From: Deinococcus sp. JMULE3
Lineage (GTDB): Bacteria; Deinococcota; Deinococci; Deinococcales; Deinococcaceae
Direction: 5' to 3'
Assembly (NCBI RefSeq): GCF_013337115.1
Contig: NZ_SGWE01000004.1
Location: 1,188,001 to 1,252,000, forward strand
DNA length: 64,000 bases
Part shown: piece after piece, positions 40,813 through 53,813 of the stretch
Numbering within the stretch: position 1 is the stretch's first letter
How the letters are laid out: the number at the start of each line of letters is the position of its first letter
Program-made: the position numbers and the translations under genes
The notes under the pieces: model-generated
What the model was told of the DNA's origin: nothing
What the model saw: the letters and a program-made list of their open reading frames with translations, nothing else
The model's database searches: none

Positions 40813-42115
40813 GAGCGGCAGGTCAGGAGGCGACACCGCGCCTGCCGCGCTGGCGGCGCAGGTGACGACCTTCGCGGGGCGGCTGCGGCGCCGGCACGGG
40901 TTCCTGATCGGTCCCGGTGAGATCCGCGACGCGCTGCGCGCCCTGGAATTCGTGGACCTGCTGTCACGGCGCGAACTGCGCGGCGCGCTGCGGGCAGTGC
41001 TGACTGCCACGCCCGAGCAGGGGCGCACGTTCGACCTGGAATTCAACGCGTTCTTCCGCGCCGGGGGGCAGCCGCAGCCCGAGTTGCCACCCCTGCTCCC
41101 CGAGACGCCCGCCCCAGCTGAGCCGGACCCGGAAGGCGAGCCGCAGGACCAGCCGGACCGCGAGCAGGGCGACCCGGAGGCCCGGCCGGAGCAGACACCC
41201 AGCCCGCAGGCGGGGAGCGATCCGGGCGGCGACCTCCCGGACGGGGAGGCCCTGCAGGACGGCCAGGACAGCGAGGGCGAGGAGCAGGACGCCCCGGTCA
41301 TGCAGGCGCGGGTCAGTCCGAACGCCGCGCCGGGCGAGGCGCTGCGCGTGGACGCCGGGGACCTGGGAGGCCTGCTGCGCGCCGCGAGCGGCCTGATCCG
41401 CGCGCTGGAACTGGGCCGCGCCCGCCGCCTGCGGCCCCTGCCGCGCGGGTCGAAACTGGACGCCCGGCGCACCCTGCACGCCGCCGCGCGCACCGCCGGG
41501 GACGCCGTGCACCTGCGCTGGCTGGGCCGCCCCCGCCGCGCGCCGCGCTTCCTGCTCGTGCTGGACGGCAGCCGCTCGATGGGCCGCGACGCCACGCTGC
41601 TGCTGCGGTTCGCGCAGGCGCTGCACCTGCGCTCGCGGCGGGTGGAGGTCTACGCGTTCAGCACCGGCCTGACCCGCCTGACGCCGCTGATCCGGGGCGC
41701 GGCACCGGGACAGCCGCTGGCCCTGCCCGACCTGGGGGACGCCTGGGGCGGCGGGACCCGCATCGGGGAGAACCTGCTGCGACTGGCACGCGAGGAACGG
41801 GGCCGCGTGAACCGCGACACGGTCGTGCTGATCCTCAGTGACGGGCTGGACACCGGGGACCCCAGCCTCGTGGGGCGCGCGCTGCGGGACCTGCAGCGGC
41901 GCTCGGCGGGCGTGGTGTGGCTCTCGCCGCTGGCCGCCACGCCCGGCTACCGCCCGGTGCAGCGGGCGATCGCGGCGGCGCTGCCGCACCTGGACGCGCT
42001 GCTCCCGGCGGCGGGGCCGGACGACCTGCACGCGCTGGGGCGCCGCCTGCGCGCGGCTCGCCTCACGCGGGGTGCGTTCATGGACGGCGTGGGGGACGGG
42101 GGGGCGCGTTCATGA
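40805..42115 (+). CDS. coxE: VWA-domain protein, CoxE-like
   Basis: 436 residues, GTG start overlapping the ATPase gene. Helical N-terminus with GRLRRRHGFLIGPGEIRDAL (typical CoxE start). A long acidic Pro/Glu/Asp/Gln-rich linker covers about 88-165. The VWA domain has the MIDAS FLLVLDGSRSMGRDA, the Thr/Ser site in WGGGTRIGENL, and VLILSDGLDTGDP. It acts with the MoxR ATPase as a chaperone pair. The molybdo-enzyme itself is not in the window. Confidence 0.87.
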   Translation: MAESGRSGGDTAPAALAAQVTTFAGRLRRRHGFLIGPGEIRDALRALEFVDLLSRRELRGALRAVLTATPEQGRTFDLEFNAFFRAGGQPQPELPPLLPETPAPAEPDPEGEPQDQPDREQGDPEARPEQTPSPQAGSDPGGDLPDGEALQDGQDSEGEEQDAPVMQARVSPNAAPGEALRVDAGDLGGLLRAASGLIRALELGRARRLRPLPRGSKLDARRTLHAAARTAGDAVHLRWLGRPRRAPRFLLVLDGSRSMGRDATLLLRFAQALHLRSRRVEVYAFSTGLTRLTPLIRGAAPGQPLALPDLGDAWGGGTRIGENLLRLAREERGRVNRDTVVLILSDGLDTGDPSLVGRALRDLQRRSAGVVWLSPLAATPGYRPVQRAIAAALPHLDALLPAAGPDDLHALGRRLRAARLTRGAFMDGVGDGGARS

Positions 42116-42130
42116 ACACGGCCCGCCCCT

Positions 42131-42175
42131 GCCCCTTCATCCTCTGCCCCTTCATCCTCTGCCGCTTCAGCCTCT
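42131..42175 (+). repeat. three tandem 15-bp repeats
   Basis: GCCCCTTCATCCTCT at 42131 and 42146, and a third copy at 42161 with two changes. They lie in the 181-base gap after coxE. Confidence 0.7.
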
Positions 42176-42296
42176 CCCCCGTTCAGGGGCAGCGCTGGGA
42201 CAACAGCCGTGCAGGTGCGGCCCGGCGAACCTGAATCCCCCTTCACCGGCCAGTGCGGTAAGGGCCGGGTGAGGCCCGGCGCGCTGCAATGCAGGC

Positions 42297-43586
42297 ATGA
42301 CGCGACCCCTCACCGCGATCCTGACCAACGCCCTGCTGACGCCGCTGCTGACCGCCGCGCTGCTGGCCTCCTGCGGCGCCGGACCCGCCGCGCCCGGCAC
42401 CCCCGGCGGCACCACGGGCGGCGCGCCCACCACGGGCACCCCGGCCAGCCTGAATGTCCGCACGGAAACCCTGGCGGTCACGGGCGCGCTGAACGTGCCG
42501 GGCACGCTGCGCGTGAGCGGGCGCGCCCCGGCGGACCTGACCGTCACCGCCCGTGACGCGCAGGGCGCCCCGGTCAGCACCGCGCTGGGGGCCAGCGGCA
42601 CCGACACGCTGATCCGCGTGACCGGCGCGGGCGCCGCGCGCGGGCCGATCACGCTGACCGTGCAGGCGGGCGCAGCGCGCGCCAGCGTGACCCTGCCGCT
42701 GCTGCGCGCCAGCGCGGCGCCCATCGCGGGCGGTACGTACCAGGCGGGCGGCGCGGTGCCCTGGCAGGGCGGGGTGCTGCTGCGCGCCGTGGCGAACGCG
42801 GGCGCCGACGCCCGCCACGCCCTGATGGTCAGCGCCGGGGCCGAGGTCACCGCCCTGCCCTTCCCCGTGAGCGGGCTGGACACCATCACCGGGCACGCCG
42901 TCGCGCCCGACGGCAGCGTGTGGGTGGCGGTGCGCGGCGCGACCGCCGCGGGCAGCGAACTGATCCGCCGCGCGCCGGACGGCACCCTGACCCGCGTTCC
43001 GGCGGGCACCACCGAGACCCTCAGCCACCTGGGCGTCACGCCGGACGGGCGCGCGTGGGCGGTCGTGTACGGGCAGGCGCGACTGCTGAGTGCCGCGCCG
43101 GACGGCACGCGCGGCGAACTGCCGCTGGACAGCGTCCCGGACGCCCTGACCGTCGGCGCGGACGGCGCGCTGCTCCTCACGCGGCGCGGGGACAGCCCGG
43201 CGGTGCTGCGCGTGGAACCGGTCAGCGGGGCCACGCGCACCTTCACGGTCGGCACGCCCGGCGTGAGCGTCCCCGCCGTGCCCACGCCCGCCCCGGACGG
43301 CACGCTGCTGTTCACGGAGACCCGCGCGGGCGGCGCGTGGCGACTCGATCCGCGCAGCGGCGCGCAGACGGCCCTGACCCTCCCGGCGGGCGCGCGGGCG
43401 GGCGCACTGGCCGCCGCGCCGGACAGCAGCGTGTGGATCAGCGACCCGTCCGCCGGGACGCTGCTGCGCGTCGCGGACGGCGCGGCGGCGCAGGTCCCGC
43501 TGGGCGGCGCGGCCCGCGCGCTGACCGTCACGCCGGACGGCCGGGTGTGGTTCGAACTGAACGGGCAGCTGATCACCCTGGACTGA
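42297..43586 (+). CDS. lipoprotein with Vgb-like beta-propeller
   Basis: 429 residues. Signal peptide with lipobox LLASC (Cys about 25), then a Gly/Thr/Pro-rich linker. Residues 50-140 look like an Ig-like beta domain. From 140 on there are repeated blades with Asp-Gly-x-x-Trp/Leu patterns (VAPDGSVWVAVRG, VTPDGRAWAVVYG, AAPDSSVWISDP, VTPDGRVWFELNG), the hallmark of streptogramin-lyase-like propellers. No catalytic His pair is obvious, so a binding or sensing role is as likely as an enzyme. TGCAAT lies 6 bases before the ATG. The stop codon overlaps repeat copy 5. Confidence 0.78.
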   Translation: MTRPLTAILTNALLTPLLTAALLASCGAGPAAPGTPGGTTGGAPTTGTPASLNVRTETLAVTGALNVPGTLRVSGRAPADLTVTARDAQGAPVSTALGASGTDTLIRVTGAGAARGPITLTVQAGAARASVTLPLLRASAAPIAGGTYQAGGAVPWQGGVLLRAVANAGADARHALMVSAGAEVTALPFPVSGLDTITGHAVAPDGSVWVAVRGATAAGSELIRRAPDGTLTRVPAGTTETLSHLGVTPDGRAWAVVYGQARLLSAAPDGTRGELPLDSVPDALTVGADGALLLTRRGDSPAVLRVEPVSGATRTFTVGTPGVSVPAVPTPAPDGTLLFTETRAGGAWRLDPRSGAQTALTLPAGARAGALAAAPDSSVWISDPSAGTLLRVADGAAAQVPLGGAARALTVTPDGRVWFELNGQLITLD

Positions 43587-43719
43587 TACGGACTCGGATT
43601 GAACGGCTTTGTCAGCCGTTCAATCCGAGCGGAGCGAGAAGGAGAGAAACGGGTTCCGGACGTGGAGTTGACGGATCGGTGGTGTTCCGATCTGTCAACG
43701 AAACAAACGGAATCCGTAT
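43586..43719 (-). repeat. structured intergenic repeat, copy 5
   Basis: Reverse orientation. Its first base is the A of the lipoprotein gene's TGA (TGATACGG). Starts ATACGGACTCGG, ends GGAATCCGTAT. Central stem as in copy 3 (GGATCGG/CCGATCT type). Confidence 0.85.
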
Positions 43720-43744
43720 GAAGCTGGAAGAGGCTGGCACAGCG

Positions 43745-43779
43745 TGAGGCCGACCCGGATTGAACACGTGTCGGCCTCA
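43745..43779. terminator. terminator hairpin of the ABC exporter genes
   Basis: A perfect 10-bp stem TGAGGCCGAC/GTCGGCCTCA just past the end of the leftward permease gene. Confidence 0.65.
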
Positions 43780-43790
43780 GCTGCGACTGG

Positions 43791-44655
43791 TTACAGGTCG
43801 CGGCGGCTGAAGCGCCACATGGCGCCCGTCAGGGCCAGGATCGCCAGGACGGCGGCCCACGCGACCAGCAGCGGGTCCACCGGGTCGGAGCTGGTGAAGG
43901 GGTTCGCGCCGCGGCTGACCTCGCCGACCTGCCGCATGACTTCGGGCTGGAGGTGGTAGCTGGCGCCCAGCCACAGGGCGTTGGTGGGCATGACGGCGTT
44001 CGCGACGCGGCCCAGGGTGGTCAGAGTGGGCGTGTCGGCCAGCGTGCCGATGGCGCTGAGGATCCCGCCGGTGAAGCCCACGCCGTACAGCACGAACACG
44101 CCGATGCCGTTGGCGAGCGTGGTGAACAGCGTGCTGCCCAGCACCGTCAGCGAGGTGAGGACCGTGACGGCCAGCAGCAGCAGTCCCACGGCGGGCAGCG
44201 CCTCGGGCGGGGTGTACCCGGTGATCAGGCGCACCCCGCCGAGCAGTCCGGCGGCGAGCAGCGCGACGTACGTGACGTTCACGGCCGTGAAGCCCAGCCA
44301 GCGGCCCGCGACCAGTTGCGCGCGGCTGACCGGGCGGGCGATGACGCTCTGCATGACGCCGCTCTCGATGTCGCCGCTGACGGCGCCGACGGTGGACAGG
44401 ACGCCCATCAGGGACCCCAGGAAGTACACGAGGTACATGCCGAACATGGCGCTGAACATGACGGGCAGGTTCGCGGCGCCCGTGGGGCTGCGCCCGTCGA
44501 GTCCGGCGTCGATGGCGCGCTGGTCGAGCGTGAGTTCCAGGCGGTACACGCCGAACAGGAAGAACCCCAGGAACAGTGCGGAGAGGACCAGCAGGACGCT
44601 CACGAGGCGTTTGCGGGTCGCCTCGCGCAGCGAGAGTTCCGCGATCAGCAGGACG

Positions 44656-44663
<8 letters not shown>
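43791..44663 (-). CDS. ABC-2 type transporter permease
   Basis: 290 residues, GTG start, six hydrophobic segments (about 20-40, 72-92, 118-140, 150-170, 180-205, 265-280). SGDIESGVMQSVIARPVSRAQLVAGRWLG is the conserved ABC-2/NosY-like segment following the second helix, quoted here only in part: SGDIESGVMQSVIARPVSR. Overlaps the ATPase gene by 8 bases and forms an exporter with it. Cargo unknown. Confidence 0.87.
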
Positions 44664-45618
<955 letters not shown>

Positions 45619-45736
45619 GCCGACCAGCATATGGGGGCCACTGGGCGCCCCGCGTCCACCTTTCGAATGCCAGGCCAACCCCCCCAGTTCCCCCAACGAA
45701 CGTTGAAGGGTTTTCCCCATCCCCGGTCCCACTTTC

Positions 45737-47464
45737 ATGGAGAATGCGGCCCAGATGCCTGCCTGCCCCACGAGGGACCACCTGGACGTGCTGCTGCCCG
45801 CAGACACGCCGCCCGACCTGATCGCGCGCCTGCGGGCCGCGCCGGACGGCGAGACGCGCGCGCTGGCACTCGTCGCCGTGGCCCGCCACACCCGCGAGAC
45901 CACCCTGAGCGGCGCGCAGGCCCTCGGGGAGGCCGCCCTGAGCGAGGCGCTGCGCTGCAACTCGCCCCGCGCGGCCGTAGAGGCCCTGATCGGCCTGAGT
46001 TTCGTGTCCGCCAGCCTGGGGCAGCAGGAACGCGCGCTGGACACCGTGGCGCGCGCGCAGGCCATGCTGGAGGAACACAGCCTGACGGACCTGCTGTCCG
46101 CCGTGCTGAACACCCGCGCCCTGACCCGCCTGACCGGCGGGGACGTCACGGGCGCCCGCCAGGACCTGCAGGACGCCGTGGACCTCGCGCGGCACGCCCG
46201 GCACGCCGGGGACCACGGCAACGCCCTGGTGAACCTGGGGTGGCTGGCGTGCAGCAGCGGCGACGCGAAGGACGCCCTGCACCACCTGAACCTGCTCGAG
46301 GAACTGATCCACACCCTGCCGGACGACCCGCAGACCGAGGAGTTCATCGTGTGCCTGCACGAGGGCCGCGCGAACGCCTACGCGCTGCTGGCCCGGCAGT
46401 CGCAGGAACTGGGCCGCGACGACGCGCAGCGGCAGGCGGCGCAGCAGGGCCTGATGGTGCTGCGCGCCGCCCGCGCCGCGCTGCAGGCCACCCCCAGCCT
46501 GACCAGCGAACTGCTGTGCGCCGCGCACGAGTCCACCCTGCTGCGCCTGAACGGGGACCTGCGCGGCGCGGAACGCGCGGCGCGGCGCTCGGCGCAGCTG
46601 AACGCGGTCCTGAAGCAGCAGCTGTACATCGAGCCGCAGCTGTGCCTCGCGGAACTGCTGCAGTCGCGCGGGGAGTACGACGCGGCCCTGGCGCAGTACA
46701 GCGCGGCGCTGGACATCGCGCGGCGCCAGCACCGGCACCTGGACATCCAGCGGCTGCTGAGCGCCATCGGGGCGCTGCACGAACGGCAGGGTCGCCTGCG
46801 CGAGGCGCTGGACGTGACCCGCGAGGCGCTGCACGCCGCGAACACCGCCATGGACCGCGTGAACGGCGCCGCCGCCCGCCACCTGCAACTCGACCGGGAA
46901 CTGCGGCAGGCCCGCGCGGACGCGAGTTCCTGGCAGGACCGGCTGCGGCAGGCCGAGGTGCAGGCCCGGCAGGACCAGCTGACCGGCCTGCTGAACCGGC
47001 GCGGCCTGGAAGAAGGCCTGCAGGCGCTGCAGTTCCCCGCTGACGGCGCGCGCCCGGCCGACTGGTCGCTGCTGGCGGTGGTGTTCGTGGACGTGGATCA
47101 CTTCAAGCACGTGAACGACCGGCACTCGCACGCGGTGGGTGATCAGGTGCTGCGCGCCGTGGGTCAGCTGCTGGCGGGTCAGGTGCGCGCCGGGGACCTG
47201 CTGGGCCGCTACGGCGGCGAGGAGTTCGTGCTCGTCACCCCGGTCCGCACGCGCGGGCGGGCGCACGGGCTGGCCGAGGCTTGCCGCCGCGCCGTGGAAG
47301 GCCACGACTGGTCAGCCCTGCTGCCGGACATGCACCTGACCGCCAGCGTGGGGTACGCGGTGACCACCCCGGACCGGTTGCCGCAGGCGCTGCGGATCGC
47401 GGACGATCACCTGTACCGCGCGAAGAACGCGGGGCGCAACCGCGTCTCGCCCGCCGCGCCCTGA
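45737..47464 (+). CDS. TPR-containing diguanylate cyclase
   Basis: 575 residues, no signal or membrane segment. Residues 40-400 are helical repeats of TPR type (ALIGLSFVSASLGQQERALD, NALVNLGWLACSSGDAKDAL, LAELLQSRGEYDAALAQYSA). The GGDEF domain covers about 410-575: QDQLTGLLNRRGLEEGL, VVFVDVDHFKHVND, and the active site RYGGEEFVLVTP, which is intact, so c-di-GMP synthesis is expected. No RxxD inhibitory site is seen at the usual place. The start at 45737 is the first ATG; a second at 45755 is possible. Confidence 0.88.
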   Translation: MENAAQMPACPTRDHLDVLLPADTPPDLIARLRAAPDGETRALALVAVARHTRETTLSGAQALGEAALSEALRCNSPRAAVEALIGLSFVSASLGQQERALDTVARAQAMLEEHSLTDLLSAVLNTRALTRLTGGDVTGARQDLQDAVDLARHARHAGDHGNALVNLGWLACSSGDAKDALHHLNLLEELIHTLPDDPQTEEFIVCLHEGRANAYALLARQSQELGRDDAQRQAAQQGLMVLRAARAALQATPSLTSELLCAAHESTLLRLNGDLRGAERAARRSAQLNAVLKQQLYIEPQLCLAELLQSRGEYDAALAQYSAALDIARRQHRHLDIQRLLSAIGALHERQGRLREALDVTREALHAANTAMDRVNGAAARHLQLDRELRQARADASSWQDRLRQAEVQARQDQLTGLLNRRGLEEGLQALQFPADGARPADWSLLAVVFVDVDHFKHVNDRHSHAVGDQVLRAVGQLLAGQVRAGDLLGRYGGEEFVLVTPVRTRGRAHGLAEACRRAVEGHDWSALLPDMHLTASVGYAVTTPDRLPQALRIADDHLYRAKNAGRNRVSPAAP

Positions 47465-47519
47465 CCCGGCCCGTCTCACCCGCCGCACCCTGACCCGGCC
47501 CGTCTCACCCGCCGCGCCC
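47462..47519 (+). repeat. two 29-bp tandem repeats at the end of the diguanylate cyclase gene
   Basis: Two units beginning TGACCCGGCCCGTCTCACCC, at 47462 and 47491, preceded by a partial third (47443-47461) inside the coding end. The gene's stop is the first TGA. Confidence 0.75.
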
Positions 47520-47554
47520 TGAGCTGAAGGTCGCCGCGCTAGACTTCCCGGTGA

Positions 47555-49494
<1,940 letters not shown>

Positions 49495-49549
49495 CCAACC
49501 CACCCCGCCTTCTCACGGCAGGCATGACATTTGCTTTAACACACGCGCC

Positions 49550-49555
49550 TACACT
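49550..49555 (+). promoter_or_regulatory. -10 element of tatA
   Basis: TACACT in an AT-richer stretch (TTTGCTTTAACACACG upstream), about 48 bases before tatA; no standard -35 at 17 bases. Confidence 0.4.
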
Positions 49556-49602
49556 GAACGCAGAAACGGGCGCGGCCCCGCTGCCCCGAGGAGGAACCCC
49601 CC

Positions 49603-49959
49603 ATGCCCAACATCGGACCCGCTGAACTCCTGGTGATTCTGCTCGTCGCGCTGGTCGTCTTCGGCCCGCGCAAACTCCCCGAACTCGGCAAGAGCCTCGG
49701 CGCAGGCCTGCGCGAATTCCGCCGGAGCACCCAGAGCCTGAAAGACGACTTCGAAGGCAGCGTACGCGACACGCCCCCCGGCCCCGCCCCCGTGCAGACC
49801 ATCCACGCGCCCGCCCAGGCCGTCGCCGCCGCACCCCAGCCCGCCCAAACCGCTGCCGTCACCGCCCAGCCCGCCCCGCAACCGGTCACGGCCGAAGCGG
49901 TCACCGCGCAGCCTGTCACCGCCGACACCGTCGCCGTTCCCGCCAAAGAACAGGCGTAA
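49603..49959 (+). CDS. tatA: Sec-independent translocase subunit TatA
   Basis: 118 residues. MPNIGPAELLVILLVALVVF transmembrane helix with FGPRKLPELGKSLGAGLREF amphipathic helix, the TatA/E hallmark (FGPRKLPELG). The tail from about 60 is Pro/Ala/Gln/Val-rich, with several related AVTAQP-type units. Pore-forming subunit for export of folded proteins; tatC is not in the window. GAGGAGGAAC ribosome-binding site before the ATG. Confidence 0.93.
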   Translation: MPNIGPAELLVILLVALVVFGPRKLPELGKSLGAGLREFRRSTQSLKDDFEGSVRDTPPGPAPVQTIHAPAQAVAAAPQPAQTAAVTAQPAPQPVTAEAVTAQPVTADTVAVPAKEQA

Positions 49960-49971
49960 CCCCCCACCGAC

Positions 49972-50011
49972 GCCCCCCGGACAGTCGCTCATGTGCGCGC
50001 TGTCGGGGGGC
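49972..50011 (+). terminator. terminator hairpin after tatA
   Basis: GCCCCCC-G-GACAG pairs with CTGTCGGGGGGC (one bulged G) in the 101-base gap before comM. Confidence 0.7.
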
Positions 50012-50060
50012 CAACTCTTGTTAGCCTGCGGGTCACATGTGGCGTTCTGGGGGTCGGTGA

Positions 50061-51568
<1,508 letters not shown>

Positions 51569-51569
<1 letters not shown>

Positions 51570-51703
51570 TACGGATTCCGTCTGTTTCGTCGACAACCCG
51601 GAACCGCACCGGGTTGCCAACTCCACGCCCGGAACCCGTTTTTCTCCTCCTCGCGTCCGCTCGGGTTGAAAGTTTGTGCAAACCTTTCAACCGGAGTCCG
51701 TAT
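51569..51703 (+). repeat. structured intergenic repeat, copy 6
   Basis: Same orientation as copy 1. Begins at the last base of the comM TGA (TGATACGG) and ends CGGAGTCCGTAT; the folC promoter (TACCCT) starts 7 bases later. Confidence 0.85.
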
Positions 51704-51722
51704 GACCGGTACCCTGACCGGC

Positions 51723-52889
51723 GTGAGTGCCTCGTCTGTCCCGGATTACGAGTGGTTGTTCGCCCGCACCCGTGCGGGGCGTGAGCGGGGGCCGGGCGCG
51801 GCCCGGGCGCTGCTGGACGCGCTGGGCCGCCCGGACGCTCGGTTCCGGAGTGTGCGGGTGGTGGGCACGAACGGGAAGGGCAGTACCTGCGCGATGTTGG
51901 ACGCGGGGCTGCGCGCAGCGGGGGTGCGCTCGGGGCGGTTCACGAGTCCGCACCTGACGCACTTCGAGGAGAGGGTGCGGGTGGACGGCGACCCGATCCC
52001 GCCCGCGGAGACGGCAGCGTTCATCGCGTGGGCGCGCGCGCACGGGGGGGACGCGGCGTTCTTCGACCTGACGCTGGCCCTGGCGGCGCGGGTGTTCGCG
52101 GCGCGGGGGGTGGAGGTCGCGGTGATGGAGGCCGGGGTGGGCGGCGCGACGGACGCGACGCAGGCGCTGGAGAACGTGGCGGCGGTGGCGTTGACGAACG
52201 TGGCGCTCGATCATGTGGGCGTGCTGGGGAGCACGGTGGCGCAGATCGCGCGGGACAAGGCGGGCGCGGCGCGGCCCGGCGTGCCGCTGCTGACCACGGC
52301 CGCAGGGGAGGCGCTGGACGTGATCGCGGAGGTCGCTGCGGGGGTGGGGGCGCCGCTGCTGACGCCGGACACCCACCCGGATCTGTTCGCCCTGCCGCGC
52401 CCGCCGCGGCTGGAGGGGCCGCATCAGGTGCGCAACGCCGCGCTGGCCGCCGCGACGCTGCGCACGCTGGGGTACGCGGCGGGCGTGGAGGGCGCGCTGG
52501 ACGCCACACATCCGGGCCGCCTGGAACGCTTCACCGTGGACGGGCGGACGGTCCTCGTGGATGGCGCGCACAATCCGCACGCGGCGCAGGCGCTGGCCGT
52601 GGCGGTGCCGCGTGCGGACGTGCTGCTGTTCGGGAACCTCGCGCGGAAGGACACGGGGGCGACCCTCGCGCCGCTGCTGGCAGTGGCGGCGCGGCGGGTG
52701 TTCACCGCGCCCGGCGACCTCGCCACGCCCCCGCAGGACCTGGCCGCGCAGCACGGCGGGGACGCCGTTCCCGACCCGGCGCTGGCGCTAGCGCACGCGC
52801 TGGCCCTCACGCCGCCCGGCGGGACGCTGCTGGTCGCCGGGAGCCTGTACCTGGCCGGGCAGACCCGCGCGCTGCTGGGGGGCGCTTGA
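51723..52889 (+). CDS. folC: folylpolyglutamate synthase/dihydrofolate synthase
   Basis: 388 residues from the GTG at 51723, which has TACCCT (51710-51715) 7 bases upstream; the ATG at 51702 is inside the end of the repeat. Mur-ligase fold: VRVVGTNGKGSTCAMLDAGL (P-loop), SGRFTSPHLTHFEERVRVDG (Omega loop), VAVMEAGVGGATDATQAL, LTNVALDHVGVLGSTV, and VLVDGAHNPHAAQAL. Adds glutamates to folates. Its stop overlaps the -35 of the tRNA-Lys promoter. Confidence 0.93.
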   Translation: MSASSVPDYEWLFARTRAGRERGPGAARALLDALGRPDARFRSVRVVGTNGKGSTCAMLDAGLRAAGVRSGRFTSPHLTHFEERVRVDGDPIPPAETAAFIAWARAHGGDAAFFDLTLALAARVFAARGVEVAVMEAGVGGATDATQALENVAAVALTNVALDHVGVLGSTVAQIARDKAGAARPGVPLLTTAAGEALDVIAEVAAGVGAPLLTPDTHPDLFALPRPPRLEGPHQVRNAALAAATLRTLGYAAGVEGALDATHPGRLERFTVDGRTVLVDGAHNPHAAQALAVAVPRADVLLFGNLARKDTGATLAPLLAVAARRVFTAPGDLATPPQDLAAQHGGDAVPDPALALAHALALTPPGGTLLVAGSLYLAGQTRALLGGA

Positions 52890-52914
52890 CAGGTTCCGGG
52901 GGCGCCCTTATACT
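52886..52914 (+). promoter_or_regulatory. promoter of tRNA-Lys
   Basis: Near-consensus TTGACA (52886-52891), 17-base spacer, TATACT (52909-52914); overlaps the folC stop codon. Confidence 0.85.
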
Positions 52915-52926
52915 TCTCCTCGCTCT

Positions 52927-53002
<76 letters not shown>

Positions 53003-53010
53003 CAGAGAAG

Positions 53011-53034
53011 CCCCCGCCCCGCGCGGGGGTTTTT
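53011..53034 (+). terminator. terminator of tRNA-Lys
   Basis: CCCCCGC/GCGGGGG stem followed by TTTTT. Confidence 0.85.
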
Positions 53035-53102
53035 CCTGTCACCCCTCCGGCACGTGTCGGCGCGCGGGCCGCCTGCGGCTCCGGGCGCGTACACTGGCCT
53101 CT

Positions 53103-53813
53103 ATGTTGCTGTACGGGCGGAATCCGGTGCTGGAAGCGTTGCAGGACGGACGGGTGTCCGAGGTGCTGGTCGCGCGTGGGGTGGAGGAGGCGTTCGTGGC
53201 GCAGCTGAAGGCCACGGGCGTGCGGATGAAGTTCGCGCCGCGCATCGAACTCGATCAGCTGGCGGGCACGACGCAGCATCAGGGCGTCCTGGCCGAGGTG
53301 GAGGACCTGGAGTGGGCGTCGGTGGACGACATCCTGGATCTCGCCGAGAAGCGCGGTGAGGACCTGCTGATCGTGCTGCTGGACGGCATCACGGACCCGC
53401 GGAATTTCGGGGCGATCATCCGCAGTGCGGAGGTGCTGGGCGCGCACGGCGTGGTCGTCGAGGAGCGCCGCAGCGCGCCGCTGTCCCCGGTCGTGGCGAA
53501 GACGGCGGCGGGTGCGACAAGTTACCTGCCGGTCGCGCAGACGAAGAACCTGCCGCGCCTGATGGACGCCCTGAAGAAGGACGGTGTGTGGGTGTACGGC
53601 GCGGCGGGCGAGGCGGCGCAGGACGTGCGGAAGGTGGATTTCAGCGGGAAGGTGGCGCTGGTGATCGGCGCGGAGGGCGAGGGCATGCGCCGCCTGGTGC
53701 GTGAGAAGTGCGACGCGCTGGTCAGCATTCCGGTGCGGGGGCGGGTGCAGAGCCTGAACGCGTCGGTCGCGGCGGGCATCCTGCTGTTCGAGGCGTCGCG
53801 GGGCCGCGCGTGA
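53103..53813 (+). CDS. rlmB: 23S rRNA (guanosine-2'-O)-methyltransferase RlmB-like (SpoU family)
   Basis: 236 residues. N-terminal substrate-binding domain LLYGRNPVLEALQDGRVSEV. SPOUT knot motifs: LLDGITDPRNFGAIIRSAEV (motif 1, with catalytic Arg), VALVIGAEGEGMRRLVREKC (motif 2), VSIPVRGRVQSLNASVAAGI (motif 3). Methylates a G 2'-OH; position 2251 is the RlmB assignment by family. TACACT (53090-53095) is 7 bases before the ATG. The stop overlaps the next gene by 4 bases. Confidence 0.9.
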   Translation: MLLYGRNPVLEALQDGRVSEVLVARGVEEAFVAQLKATGVRMKFAPRIELDQLAGTTQHQGVLAEVEDLEWASVDDILDLAEKRGEDLLIVLLDGITDPRNFGAIIRSAEVLGAHGVVVEERRSAPLSPVVAKTAAGATSYLPVAQTKNLPRLMDALKKDGVWVYGAAGEAAQDVRKVDFSGKVALVIGAEGEGMRRLVREKCDALVSIPVRGRVQSLNASVAAGILLFEASRGRA

